The notes: generated from the letters alone by a model not told the origin. Positions 55,646-64,000 are shown, counted from the first letter of the stretch. The stretch is 64,000 bases of DNA from Parahaliea maris (GCF_008064665.1 NZ_VRZA01000005.1:1-64000); one strand, 5' to 3'. Numbers and translations are program-made.

Positions 55646-56020
55646 ATGTGGCGCGACTGGGTGAGGCTCTGCCAGGTGGAGGAGCTGGCGGAGGGCGAAG
55701 CCCGGGGCTTCGATCCGCTGGATGAGGGCCAGGACAGCGTATTTGTCGTGCGGCGTGGCGGCGACCTGGTCGCCTACCGGGATATCTGTCCCCACTACGG
55801 CAGCACTGCACTGCCCTGGCGCAAGGACGCCTACCTGGACGCTGGTGGCAAAGACATTATCTGTTCAGCACACGGTGCGCGATTTGCTATCGACACCGGC
55901 CTGTGCACGGCCGGGCCTTGCCTCGGTGAGTCCCTAATCCCTGTTCCACTGCAGTTGAGTGACGAGGGAGAGGTGCTGGCAGACCTCAATAGTAATAACA
56001 GCGTTGGAGTAGTGAAATGA
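55646..56020 (+). CDS. Rieske [2Fe-2S] ferredoxin-like protein
   Basis: A 124-aa single-domain Rieske protein. The cluster ligands are in CPHYGS (C-x-H) and ICSAHGARF (C-x2-H), spaced as in aromatic-pathway ferredoxins. It may feed electrons to the FAD monooxygenase or reactivate the iron of the extradiol dioxygenase. The start is one base after the dioxygenase stop and its stop overlaps the monooxygenase start (ATGA), so all three are coupled. The frame is open further upstream but there it only shadows the dioxygenase gene. Confidence 0.9.
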   Translation: MWRDWVRLCQVEELAEGEARGFDPLDEGQDSVFVVRRGGDLVAYRDICPHYGSTALPWRKDAYLDAGGKDIICSAHGARFAIDTGLCTAGPCLGESLIPVPLQLSDEGEVLADLNSNNSVGVVK

Positions 56021-57150
56021 CGGGCATCGTTAAAAAAGTACTGATAGTGGGCGGCGGTTTTTCCGGCATGTCGGCTGCCATCGAGTTGCGCAAGCAGGGC
56101 ATCGAAACACACCTCGTGGAAATTGACCCGGACTGGCAGGCCGATGGCGCCGGTATCAGTATCGGCGGCGCGACCCTGCGCGCTTTCCGTCAGCTCGGGA
56201 TTCTGGACGCCTTTCTCGAACAGGGTTCCGGTAACGACGGGCTGGAAGTCATGGCGCCTACCGGGCAGCTGATTACCACGATTCCCATGCCGCGCTTTGT
56301 CGATCCGGAGATACCCGGCCAGGGCGCTATCATGCGCCCGGTGCTCGCGCGCATCATGTCCAGAGTGGTTGAACAGAGTGGTACCCATGTCCGCCTGGGC
56401 CAGAGTTATGAGTCAATCGAGGAGGACGAGCAGGGCGCTCTGGTCACCTTCACCGATGGCAGCAGTGATCACTTCGACCTGGTCATCGCCGCCGATGGCC
56501 TGCAGTCAAAAACACGTAAGTGGCTGTTTCCGGAAGCGCCCGAGCCCAGCTATTCCGGTCAGGGTGTCTGGCGCGCGGTACTGCCGCGGCCAGAGGGCCT
56601 GAACTGCACGCGCATGTGGGTCGGTGAGCACCTTAAGGCGGGTATCAACTCCATGTCGAAGGAGCAGGTCTATCTGTTCCTGACCGAAGATCGCGAGGCG
56701 CGCGAGCGAATCGCCGAGGATGAGTTGCCGGGGATGCTGCGACAACTGCTGATCGACAACTTCCCGGCACCCGAAGTCCAGGCGCTGGCGGCCCAGATCA
56801 CCGCGGACTCCAGGGTGCTGTATCGCCCGCTGGACGGCCTGTTGGTGGCCGGGCCCTGGCATCGTGGCCGCGTGGTCCTGATCGGTGACACGGTACACGC
56901 CACCACGCCCCATCTCGCCTCCGGTGCGTGCATCGGTATTGAGGACGCGATTGTCCTGGTGGAGGAACTGGTGCGTGCAGACAGCCTGGAACAGGCCCTG
57001 ACTGCTTTCCAGGAACGCCGCTGGGAGCGCTGCCGTATGGTGGTGGAGAACTCTGGCAGGCTCGGGGAGATCGAGATTCAGGGTGGAGACAAGGCCGAGC
57101 ATGCCGGCATCATGCGCGACTCCATGATGGCGCTGCGGGATCCGATCTAG
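56017..57150 (+). CDS. FAD-dependent aromatic monooxygenase (class A flavoprotein)
   Basis: A 377-aa UbiH/PHBH-like hydroxylase that inserts an oxygen into an aromatic ring using NAD(P)H and O2. The FAD motif is VLIVGGGFSGMSAAIEL, the central DG region is DLVIAADGLQSK, and the second FAD motif is GDTVHATTPHLASGACIGIEDA. Coupled with a Rieske ferredoxin and an extradiol dioxygenase, it matches the gene combination of flavonoid A-ring degradation, where hydroxylation (as by FdeE on naringenin) precedes meta cleavage. The specific ring is inferred, not seen. Confidence 0.9.
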   Translation: MTGIVKKVLIVGGGFSGMSAAIELRKQGIETHLVEIDPDWQADGAGISIGGATLRAFRQLGILDAFLEQGSGNDGLEVMAPTGQLITTIPMPRFVDPEIPGQGAIMRPVLARIMSRVVEQSGTHVRLGQSYESIEEDEQGALVTFTDGSSDHFDLVIAADGLQSKTRKWLFPEAPEPSYSGQGVWRAVLPRPEGLNCTRMWVGEHLKAGINSMSKEQVYLFLTEDREARERIAEDELPGMLRQLLIDNFPAPEVQALAAQITADSRVLYRPLDGLLVAGPWHRGRVVLIGDTVHATTPHLASGACIGIEDAIVLVEELVRADSLEQALTAFQERRWERCRMVVENSGRLGEIEIQGGDKAEHAGIMRDSMMALRDPI

Positions 57151-57163
57151 GTCGCCGGAGCAC

Positions 57164-57976
57164 ATGATGCTGGAGCTGTACCACAACGATATGTCGGTCT
57201 GTGCCCAGAAGGTTCGCCTTGTACTCGAGTACAAGGGAATTCCCTGGCAGGGCCACCACCTGAATTTGCGCGCCGGAGACCAGTTCAAGCCCTCGTTCCG
57301 GCAGATCAATGCCAAAGGCCTGGTGCCGGTCCTGGTGGATGACGGTGCAGTCATCACCGAGTCCAACGCCATCATCGAGTACCTCGAGGACACGGTAGAG
57401 GGACATCCGCTGAGACCGGTGGACGCAGCGCTCAGGGCAAAAATGCGCGGCTGGCTGATACGCCTGGATGCCGGTCTGCATGAACATGTCGCAGCCATCA
57501 GCTTCTGCGTGGCGTTCCGCCACCAGTTGCTGCAGCGCTATCCGGACACCGAGCAGATTGAGCGTTTCATCGATCAGATACCCGACCCGGGTAGAGCGGG
57601 TTTTATGCGCGACGTACTGCCCAACGGCGTCGCGAGCAAACGCTTCAGTCTCGCCTTGTACAGCTATAACCAGCTGCTGGCGGACATGGACGACGCGCTG
57701 CAGCAGCGTGCATGGCTGGCGGGAGATCAGCTGAGCCTGGCGGACTTCAGTTACGTGCCCTACATCGACCGGCTCGATCAACTGCAGTTGTCATTCTGGT
57801 GGCGGGACCGGCCGGCCATTGCCGACTGGCTGGAGCGCATGCGTGGCCTGCCCGCTTACGGCACTGCAATCCAGCAGTGGAACAACAATGACTATCTGCA
57901 GCTAATGGCCGGGCACGGCAGGGAAAGCGCGCCGGAAGTACAGCGTGTCCTTGCCGCTCTGGTGACAGAAGCGTGA
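57164..57976 (+). CDS. Glutathione S-transferase family protein
   Basis: A 270-aa GST, somewhat longer than usual. The thioredoxin-like N-terminal half reads MLELYHNDMSVCAQKVRLVL, then KGLVPVLVDDGAVITESNAII (cis-proline and glutathione-binding Glu-Ser). The helical C-terminal domain contains LAGDQLSLADFSYVPYIDRL. Catalysis may involve the Ser/Cys of SVCAQK. In aromatic operons GSTs isomerise maleyl-type ring-cleavage products or open ether bonds; either could apply. It is the last gene of the operon, 13 bases after the monooxygenase. Two adjacent ATGs are possible starts. Confidence 0.86.
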   Translation: MMLELYHNDMSVCAQKVRLVLEYKGIPWQGHHLNLRAGDQFKPSFRQINAKGLVPVLVDDGAVITESNAIIEYLEDTVEGHPLRPVDAALRAKMRGWLIRLDAGLHEHVAAISFCVAFRHQLLQRYPDTEQIERFIDQIPDPGRAGFMRDVLPNGVASKRFSLALYSYNQLLADMDDALQQRAWLAGDQLSLADFSYVPYIDRLDQLQLSFWWRDRPAIADWLERMRGLPAYGTAIQQWNNNDYLQLMAGHGRESAPEVQRVLAALVTEA

Positions 57977-58165
57977 GTCGCGATGGCTCCTGATTGATGT
58001 AGTGCCATTCGCTGTTGATTTGCACCCAAAGATGACCCACAAATTGGGGTGAATCCCTGATATGGGAACTTCATTCACATTTCATTAGGCCGCTTTTGAC
58101 GCAAAATATAGCTCTGGTCAAGATACTGGGTAGATTCAATCGGTGTGGTGAATCAAGCCATGCGC
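57977..58165. other. Intergenic region after the aromatic operon
   Basis: No gene and no clear terminator. Translation of the minus strand just beyond the transposase fragment no longer gives transposase-like sequence, so only the middle of the element survives. Confidence 0.5.
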
Positions 58166-58478
58166 TTATTTGATAAACATAAATGCTTCGTAAAGTGCTG
58201 CCAGCGACAGGTGTTCTTCCAGCCCTTGCAAGGCGACATACCCAATGAGCCTTCGAGATCAGGTATCCATTAAAACTGCCTGGTAAATTAATCCTCTGCG
58301 AAGCCGTATGTAGCTAATATCCCCTACACTAAATTGGTCGGGAGTGTCGGGATGAAAACCTGCGCCCAAGTTTGTAAAGGGCGCCCCATTTTCACTTGTA
58401 GTACTGATAGGTTATCTCTTTTGGGGCTTCACTTTGAGATCTATCTGGTGCATTACCCGTACAATACGCTTGTGATTT
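58166..58478 (-). pseudogene. Decayed IS3-family transposase (OrfB) fragment
   Basis: In one minus-strand frame about 104 codons align by eye with the IS3-type integrase core. The run starts NHKRIVRVMHQIDLKVK and, after an in-frame stop, continues PDQFSVGDISYIRLRRG. It then goes on through IYQAVLMDT, a stop, SRRLIGYVALQGLEE, and ends LAALYEAFMFIK. The GDISYIR segment holds the first acidic residue of the DDE triad, and MDT the region after it. Two internal stops and missing ends show that it is dead. Its beginning coincides with the stop of the GH3 gene, which suggests an old insertion or rearrangement there. No terminal inverted repeats are recognised. Confidence 0.8.
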
Positions 58479-60792
58479 ACGCGCCGATTAGATTGAACGT
58501 GGTCGGTGTGCCTTTCTCTGCAGAGGGCGCAATCCAGACATCGAATTCGCCGGGCTCAACAGTTGGTTGTAAGTCTCGCTTCAAAAACGACAGATTCGCG
58601 GCGGTCAACGTAAAGGTTACTGTCTCGCTTTTTCCGGGTGCTAGTTTAATTTTTTTGAAGTCGACCATTTTACGTACCGGTTGCACCAGGCTTGCCACGC
58701 GGTCGTGAATATAAAGCTGAACGACTTCTTCAGCGGACCAACGGCGACTCTGGTTGGTGATAGTTGCGCTGACATCAAGTGAACCTGCGAGGTTCAAGTT
58801 CGATGCATTACACTGAGTCGGTCCATATTCCACCTCTGCATAACCCAAACCGTGACCGAACGCATACAGGGGTACCTGGGGTATATCCAAAAAGTGGGAC
58901 GTGAACTTTGTAGTAGAGTCCCCTTGCGGTGGCCTGCCAGAACTTTCGCGTGCGTAATAAAAGGGTTGCTGTCCGGAAGCCAGCGGAAAGGTCATGGGGA
59001 GTCGTCCTGAGGGCGATACTTTGCCAAAAATAAGGTCGGCCAACGCCGGCCCGGTTTCAGTGCCCAGAAACCAGCCGACCAGAATTGCCTGAGCATCACG
59101 TACGGCACCATCCAGGGCCAAAGCGCGACCGTTGCGTAACACCACAACTACTGGCTTGCCTGTGGCGGAAACCGCTTCGGCCAGATCCTGTTGTGCTGGC
59201 GGAACTGTAATTTCTGTACGCGACGCGGACTCTCCGGACATGTCAGTAGATTCACCCAGAGCCAGGATAACTACGTCAGCCTCACGGGCGGCATTTACTG
59301 CCTCATCGATACCACCTGCAATCGAGGCTTCAATATCGCAGCCCTTGACCACGTTAAGGTTCGCCCGCTCCTGCATAATTCCACGGATACCGTCGACCAG
59401 TGGAACAGAAGGTCTCTCGGGTACGAAAGGTGACCAGGGACCGTCGAGATTTTCCTGGTCTGCAGCAAATGGACCAATCAGGGCAATACGCTTACCTGAG
59501 CTTGGCAGGGGCAGAAGGTTGTCGTCGTTTTTTAACATCACCACGGACTTTGTTGCCGCCTCACGCGCAAGCTTGCGGTGTGACGAGGGCGCCGGTGACC
59601 TGGCCCGTTGTTCGCTGATTCGCCGGAATGGATCATCAAAAAGGCCCGCTTCCCTTTTGACAAGCAGAATTCGCCGTACAGCCTGATCCAGTACGGATTC
59701 ATCCAGCTGCCCTGCCCTGACCAGCTCCGGGACATAACGTGGAAATATTCCACTGGCCATACCGATATCGCAGCCCGCACTCAATGCAAGTCGCGCGGCA
59801 TCCTTTTCATCCGCTGCGAAGCCATGCTTTATCAATTCCAGTTCACTCTGAAAATCTGATAGCACAGCGCCGGAAAAACCCAGTTGGCCGCGTAAAATTT
59901 CTGTCAGCAGGTGGTGACTGCCTGTGCTGGGTTCGCCGTCGATGGTATTGAATGCCGCCATTGTGACAATAGCGCCGGCATCAAAGGCAGCGCTAAAGGG
60001 CGGCAAATAGACCTCGGCCAGAACCCGCTCTGAAATAGCTGTACCCGCATAGTCGAGCCCTGACTCCGCTGCTCCATAGGCGGCAAAGTGTTTGACGCAG
60101 GCCAGCAGGCTGTGAAGATCGTCGCGAGACTCGCCCTGGAAACCGCTCACTCTCGCCGCGGCGAATCGGGCACCCAGAAGTACATCCTCTCCGGCACCTT
60201 CCACCACGCGGCCCCAGCGCTGGTCTCGTGCAATATCAACCATCGGCGCATACGTCATATCCAGTCCCAGGTTGGACGTCGCCTCCAGCGCGCAGGCTCG
60301 AGCGGTCTGGCGAGCCAGTTCCGGTTCAAAGCTTGCCGCCTCGGCGATGGGTACTGGAAAAACGGTCTGGTGACCATGAATGATATCGGCACCGAACAGC
60401 AGGGGGATTTTCAGGCGGGTTTCTTCCACCGCTGTCTTTTGCGCCAGAATTGTGGAATCGATATCTTCCGGTGAAGTCATAAAACCTATGGCGCCAGCGC
60501 GAATACGAGCGAGCTGATCATTCAACAGCCCTTCGGCGACTTCCGGAGTAAAATTCGGAGTGAATGGATTGATTTTCTGAAAGTTGGGCTGAATCATGCG
60601 CGGCGTGAGCACATTTTCCATGTGCAGCTGCCCCGCCTTTTCTTCCAGCGTCATGCGAACAATCAGGTCTTCAATAAACGGATCTTTCTCCAGCCCCAAG
60701 CGCCCACTGGTAGCCTTGCCGTAGGCAGCAACGCTAACGATTGCCGACGTGAGCAGGAAGTTGCGGCGGCTGATAGGCATGTTTTTATCCAT
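58477..60792 (-). CDS. GH3-family beta-glucosidase, Tat-exported
   Basis: A 771-aa glycoside hydrolase. The Tat-type signal is MPISRRNFLLTSAIVSVAA. The barrel domain contains FGADIIHGHQTVFPVPIAEA, CVKHFAAYGAAESGLDY and the nucleophile aspartate in AVLSDFQSELELIKHG (about residue 310). The alpha/beta sandwich follows, and a C-terminal fibronectin III-like domain reads ATITNQSRRWSAEEVVQLYIHD. It likely removes terminal beta-glucose from glycosides in the periplasm. The ATG at 60790-60792 has GAGG eight bases upstream; a second ATG four codons later is possible. It follows the carboxylesterase by 195 bases on the same strand. Confidence 0.93.
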   Translation of the reverse strand: MDKNMPISRRNFLLTSAIVSVAAYGKATSGRLGLEKDPFIEDLIVRMTLEEKAGQLHMENVLTPRMIQPNFQKINPFTPNFTPEVAEGLLNDQLARIRAGAIGFMTSPEDIDSTILAQKTAVEETRLKIPLLFGADIIHGHQTVFPVPIAEAASFEPELARQTARACALEATSNLGLDMTYAPMVDIARDQRWGRVVEGAGEDVLLGARFAAARVSGFQGESRDDLHSLLACVKHFAAYGAAESGLDYAGTAISERVLAEVYLPPFSAAFDAGAIVTMAAFNTIDGEPSTGSHHLLTEILRGQLGFSGAVLSDFQSELELIKHGFAADEKDAARLALSAGCDIGMASGIFPRYVPELVRAGQLDESVLDQAVRRILLVKREAGLFDDPFRRISEQRARSPAPSSHRKLAREAATKSVVMLKNDDNLLPLPSSGKRIALIGPFAADQENLDGPWSPFVPERPSVPLVDGIRGIMQERANLNVVKGCDIEASIAGGIDEAVNAAREADVVILALGESTDMSGESASRTEITVPPAQQDLAEAVSATGKPVVVVLRNGRALALDGAVRDAQAILVGWFLGTETGPALADLIFGKVSPSGRLPMTFPLASGQQPFYYARESSGRPPQGDSTTKFTSHFLDIPQVPLYAFGHGLGYAEVEYGPTQCNASNLNLAGSLDVSATITNQSRRWSAEEVVQLYIHDRVASLVQPVRKMVDFKKIKLAPGKSETVTFTLTAANLSFLKRDLQPTVEPGEFDVWIAPSAEKGTPTTFNLIGA

Positions 60793-60987
60793 GTTGTTCG
60801 CCTCTTATTCTTTTCACAGTTGCGATTCCAGGGCTCGACGCACGCTGTGGCGGCTCTGCCGGCACTGCTGGCCGCAGATCGGAGGCGTTTGGCACCCTCC
60901 TCCAGGCAGCCGAACGCATCAGATGCCTCGTTGCCCATTAAGGCTCAGGAAGACCCAGCCTTCGGCCAAGGCCCCTTCGAAACTCCT

Positions 60988-62640
60988 TTATAAGTCTTGT
61001 ACCAGACGACGCAGGTGCGGACCATACGGCTCATCGACAACAGTCCATTGAGTATCAATGCGCATGGTCGATCGACTCTGTTGCGTATAAACCGGCCAGG
61101 ACGGTGTCAACTTACTCGATGGATTGCCGGTTGCGGCAAATGCTCCCCAGCTCGATATAATGGCATCTCTGAGCTCAAAGCGGTGTCCCGACGGATCCCC
61201 CTTGGCCCGATTACCGGAGATATCTGTGTCATCCCAGATATCGTTCATGTCCAGATGATCGAAGAGGAATACGAGTTCCGTCGCGTGAGTCGCCCATTGT
61301 CCACCCAACACGGGATCACGCCAGCCGAAAAGATAGGTGTAGACTGGCGCTGCATCCATCTGCGCTTTGAGTTCCGCTTGCTTAAGCGCCCCCTTCCAGA
61401 ACCACGCCAGGGATCCCGAACCTATCAATACTTCTTCTCGAGAGGCCGATGGACTGTACTTGCGAAATGCCTGCACCAGCAGGTCACGCTCCCCGGGAGT
61501 GAGCCAGGGGCAGATATTTGCAAGTTCGAGATGAAGCGCGCGATCGTCGGGTAGTGCCGGCAGGGACGTCTGTGGGTAGTAGTAAAGTGCTGCCTCCGCT
61601 TCATTCGTCCCCACCAATAGGGGAACGTGCGACCAGATTTCCCGTGACGCTCTCGTGTCGAGTTGATAGGGAACAGTCGTCGCATCAAGCACCGGCGAGA
61701 ACGGCATGCTATTCAGTTCATAGCTCCAGGTCTGGCTGGTCACCTTCTGCGCCACAGAGATCAGGGTTGAAGTATCAACCTCAGCAATCTTGTCGACATC
61801 GCGGGGGGATATAGCGAGTTCGTTGAGCACCAGCATTGCTTCCCGGGAAGCAGCCTCAGGAGATCGGACTCGTGTTTGCGAGCCACTCTGCACGATCGCC
61901 TTGGAAAACAATCCCTTTGCCTCGGGCATACCGAGCAGCGTACTGATTTTCAGCCCGCCACCGGACTCACCAAACAGGGTGACATTGGCCGGGTCGCCAC
62001 CAAAGGCCGCAATGTTACGCTGCACCCAGCGCAATGCCTCGATAATATCGAGCTGACCCACGTTAGCATCGTAGTCATTCCCGATGCCGCCCAGGTACAG
62101 ATAGCCAAACAGATTCAGGCGATGATTCAGATTAAGGACGACAGCGCCGGCGCCCTCCGCCAGAGCCGCACAGTCGTAGAGCGGCACGCCGCCAGAACCT
62201 GTGTGGTATGCCCCACCGTGTATAAATATCATCACCGGTAGCGCCTCACTCCGGCCGCGAGGCGCCCACAGGTTCAGAAACAGGCAGTCTTCACTGCCCG
62301 GGAGAAGCGGGTCCTGCCATGCATCCAGATCGCGGCTATCCTGTGGCGCAGGGCTTCCCAGGCTCAGGGCATCACGCGTGCCGACCCACGGTTGAACGGG
62401 TTGGGGCCGACGAAAGCGATAGTGTCCAGACGTAGCCTCCCCGTAACGGATGCCTTTAAAGACATTGAGGGCCTCAGTCTGTACGCCCCGCAGCACACCT
62501 TCAGATGTCTCGACGAGCAGGGATTCTCCCGTCAACGCCGGCTTTTGCTGCAAAGATGCTGCCAGCATCGCAGGAGACGCACCCAGGGAGGCCAATGAGA
62601 GACCCACGCCACTGGATACAAGTCTTCTTCTGGTCAACAT
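60988..62640 (-). CDS. Type-B carboxylesterase, exported
   Basis: A 550-aa serine esterase with a twin-arginine-like signal (MLTRRRLVSSGVGLSLASLG). The nucleophile elbow is LFGESGGGLKIS (usually GESAGG). The oxyanion region is IFIHGGAYHTGSGG, and the acid/histidine pair is expected in the TNEAEAALY and THATELVFLFD regions. Such enzymes remove acyl groups from esters; in a glycoside locus they could deacylate acylated sugars or phenolic esters. The ATG is six bases after the transporter stop, so the two genes are coupled. GH3 follows downstream. Confidence 0.88.
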   Translation of the reverse strand: MLTRRRLVSSGVGLSLASLGASPAMLAASLQQKPALTGESLLVETSEGVLRGVQTEALNVFKGIRYGEATSGHYRFRRPQPVQPWVGTRDALSLGSPAPQDSRDLDAWQDPLLPGSEDCLFLNLWAPRGRSEALPVMIFIHGGAYHTGSGGVPLYDCAALAEGAGAVVLNLNHRLNLFGYLYLGGIGNDYDANVGQLDIIEALRWVQRNIAAFGGDPANVTLFGESGGGLKISTLLGMPEAKGLFSKAIVQSGSQTRVRSPEAASREAMLVLNELAISPRDVDKIAEVDTSTLISVAQKVTSQTWSYELNSMPFSPVLDATTVPYQLDTRASREIWSHVPLLVGTNEAEAALYYYPQTSLPALPDDRALHLELANICPWLTPGERDLLVQAFRKYSPSASREEVLIGSGSLAWFWKGALKQAELKAQMDAAPVYTYLFGWRDPVLGGQWATHATELVFLFDHLDMNDIWDDTDISGNRAKGDPSGHRFELRDAIISSWGAFAATGNPSSKLTPSWPVYTQQSRSTMRIDTQWTVVDEPYGPHLRRLVQDL

Positions 62641-62646
62641 ATGGAT

Positions 62647-64000
62647 CTAAAGCCCAACCTCGGTAATACCGCTTACTGTTTTCCTGTCGCGGGCGAACGG
62701 ATAGCTTCCCACTCCTGCTCGGGCAATAAGACGCATCAGCAGGTAATACAACACCGCACAACCCAACATCACGGGGATGCTTGCACCCAGGTAGCGGAAA
62801 ACATCCGCTGTTTCCAGGGTCACTGGATTGTATATCCAGATATACGTTGCACTTCCCAGCGCTACCACGAGCACGGCAACCCAGTTTATCCCGCCCCAGA
62901 ACCAGTATCGGCCGCCCGGCAAGCGGGCGAACAGATGCTCGGCATCGATATGCTGGCCTCTGAGCAAGTAATAGTCGGTAATACCGATCGCGGTAATGGA
63001 GACAAACTGCATACCGACATACACGGTCACCGTAGCCACCTGCGTCAGTACCCATGAGGTACTGAAGGCTGCAAGAGCCACCGGCACCAGCAGGATGGCC
63101 AGCAATACACTCCAGGGTATATGTGCCAGCGGCCGCAGTTGCTGGACTGAGACGCCCGCGAAGTAGATGAGCATACCCATGATGGCAATATTGGCAAAAA
63201 GAATGAGGATAACGATGCCCGTACCCAGCACCGGCCCACCCAGCAAGGTAATCCACGCCAGCGGATCGGAAGTGGAGAAAGCCGATGCGGCAAGTGCCGC
63301 CACGCTCGAGCAGTAGGCACCGCCCACAAGGGTCAAACCAATCATCGACGGCGTCATGACATGACGTCGATGCTTCACAGCTCGAAACATGCCGCCCAGA
63401 TAGGGCCACCAAGCCAACGATGTCGCTATCCCGAATTCGAGCGCGTACGCCAGTGACTTCAACGGATCCGTGGTATACACGCCTGCCTCAGGCTCTTTGT
63501 TCGTCCACAGCGAATCCCAGCCAAAACGCCACAGCAGCAGGGCCAGGCTCAGTGTCGCCAGGGCAATGAGCGCCGGCCCTGCAACATTATTGACCTGCTG
63601 TATGAAGGTTAGCCCCTTGCGCACCAGCAACCAGCAAAGCACCACAACGACAAGGGCGACAGCAACAGTCAGCATGGCACCCTCGCCACTCCCGTCGCCG
63701 TAAACGAGCTTGGTCACTCCCTGAGCGACCATCGCCATAATAATGGTGCTCCAGGCCAGCGAAGTGCACAGGATGCCGATCATGGGCAGGAATGCGCCCC
63801 TGACACCAAACACCGATTTACTGGCATCAACTGTATCGATACCAAACCGGAAGGAGGGCACACCGCTGGCGAGTACACAGGGCACAAACCCGATGATCAA
63901 ACCACTCGTGTAACCGACGATGCCGAGCTTGACGTTTCCCACAGAAGGTAACAGGCTTCCGACGAGAAACACCCATATGGCGGCACCAAAGGTGATACAG
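62647..64000 (-). CDS. NCS1-family nucleobase/cation symporter-like permease (5' end outside window)
   Basis: An inner-membrane transporter with about 12 hydrophobic helices; the frame stays open to the right edge, so the first residues are missing. 451 residues are visible, starting CITFGAAIWVFLVGSLLPSVG. The RFGIDTVDASKSVFGVRGA loop and the WWPYLGGMFRAVKHRR segment match the NCS1 group (cytosine, allantoin, hydantoin and similar substrates). Substrate specificity is unknown. It is the upstream gene of the transporter-esterase-GH3 series on the minus strand and may import a product of the esterase. Confidence 0.85.
   Translation of the reverse strand, partial: CITFGAAIWVFLVGSLLPSVGNVKLGIVGYTSGLIIGFVPCVLASGVPSFRFGIDTVDASKSVFGVRGAFLPMIGILCTSLAWSTIIMAMVAQGVTKLVYGDGSGEGAMLTVAVALVVVVLCWLLVRKGLTFIQQVNNVAGPALIALATLSLALLLWRFGWDSLWTNKEPEAGVYTTDPLKSLAYALEFGIATSLAWWPYLGGMFRAVKHRRHVMTPSMIGLTLVGGAYCSSVAALAASAFSTSDPLAWITLLGGPVLGTGIVILILFANIAIMGMLIYFAGVSVQQLRPLAHIPWSVLLAILLVPVALAAFSTSWVLTQVATVTVYVGMQFVSITAIGITDYYLLRGQHIDAEHLFARLPGGRYWFWGGINWVAVLVVALGSATYIWIYNPVTLETADVFRYLGASIPVMLGCAVLYYLLMRLIARAGVGSYPFARDRKTVSGITEVGL

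Noticed and set aside
62501-63412. 303-codon minus-strand frame overlapping the permease and esterase genes.
   Set aside because: It is a second frame of the permease gene with many Cys/Arg/Gly residues and no membrane-helix pattern of its own.

Overview
The window looks like the chromosome of a marine- or soil-type gammaproteobacterium, possibly of the Cellvibrionales (Halieaceae/Spongiibacteraceae type). That placement is inferred from the gene content: a class II (medium-chain-length) PHA synthase next to its depolymerase, three outer-membrane TonB-dependent receptors, a SpuC-like aminotransferase and many catabolic clusters. No rRNA, tRNA, CRISPR array, prophage or intact transposon is visible. 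The only mobile-element trace is a decayed IS3-family transposase fragment at 58.2-58.5 kb.

Left half (1-31 kb). The left edge holds etfB (cut by the window), folD and a class III aminotransferase on the minus strand. They are followed by a LuxR-type regulator, phaC-phaZ and an aldehyde dehydrogenase. From 8.9 to 27.9 kb lies a catabolic region with two paralogous FAD/GcvT demethylase-like proteins (about 820 aa), two tandem paralogous TonB receptors, an APC permease, an acetoacetate-decarboxylase-family protein, two SDRs (one without catalytic residues), an NmrA-like reductase, a TetR regulator, a cupin, a choline-kinase-like kinase and an MFS transporter. FAD/GcvT proteins normally move a methyl carbon onto tetrahydrofolate and pass electrons to ETF, so folD and etfB next door make sense. 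I infer a C1-producing catabolic route for a methylated amine or similar compound; the substrate cannot be named. Two palindromic operator families tie this region together. Motif A (TAG(G/T)AC-N4-GT(A/C)CT(A/G)) has five sites, and motif B (TACC(A/T)-N6-(A/T/G)GGTA) has three sites. A small minus-strand transcription unit near 2.7 kb has its own promoter, a motif A operator and a terminator.

Right half (31-64 kb). This appears to be a glycoside-utilisation locus aimed at plant aromatic (flavonoid-like) glycosides. It contains a GH106 alpha-L-rhamnosidase, a GH3 beta-glucosidase, a type-B carboxylesterase, a Gfo/Idh dehydrogenase, a Tat-exported glucoside-3-dehydrogenase-like pair (GMC subunit plus gluconate-2-dehydrogenase subunit 3), a second GMC oxidoreductase, three xylose-isomerase-like TIM-barrel proteins, and two DUF6379-type small proteins. 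Two of the TIM barrels are paired with the DUF6379 proteins as in C-glycoside deglycosidases. A TonB receptor and MFS transporters complete the uptake side. Next to these lies a tight seven-gene operon (51.7-58.0 kb): fumarylacetoacetase-type hydrolase, cyclase, alpha/beta C-C hydrolase, extradiol dioxygenase, Rieske ferredoxin, FAD monooxygenase and GST. Its content resembles flavonoid A-ring catabolic (fde-type) operons. A third operator family, motif C (TAGAAT-N4-ATTCTA), occurs at the TetR gene at 31.2 kb, before the 32.4 kb operon, between the MFS and the first deglycosidase pair, and in degenerate form before the 47.9 kb TonB receptor. A separate inverted repeat precedes the second TetR gene, which heads the rhamnosidase operon.

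Reading the locus as a whole: the receptor imports glycosides, glycosidases and the esterase trim them, the 3-dehydrogenase oxidises the sugar, the TIM-barrel/DUF6379 pairs release the aglycone (including C-linked sugars), and the fde-like operon opens the aromatic ring. This scheme is an inference from families and gene order.
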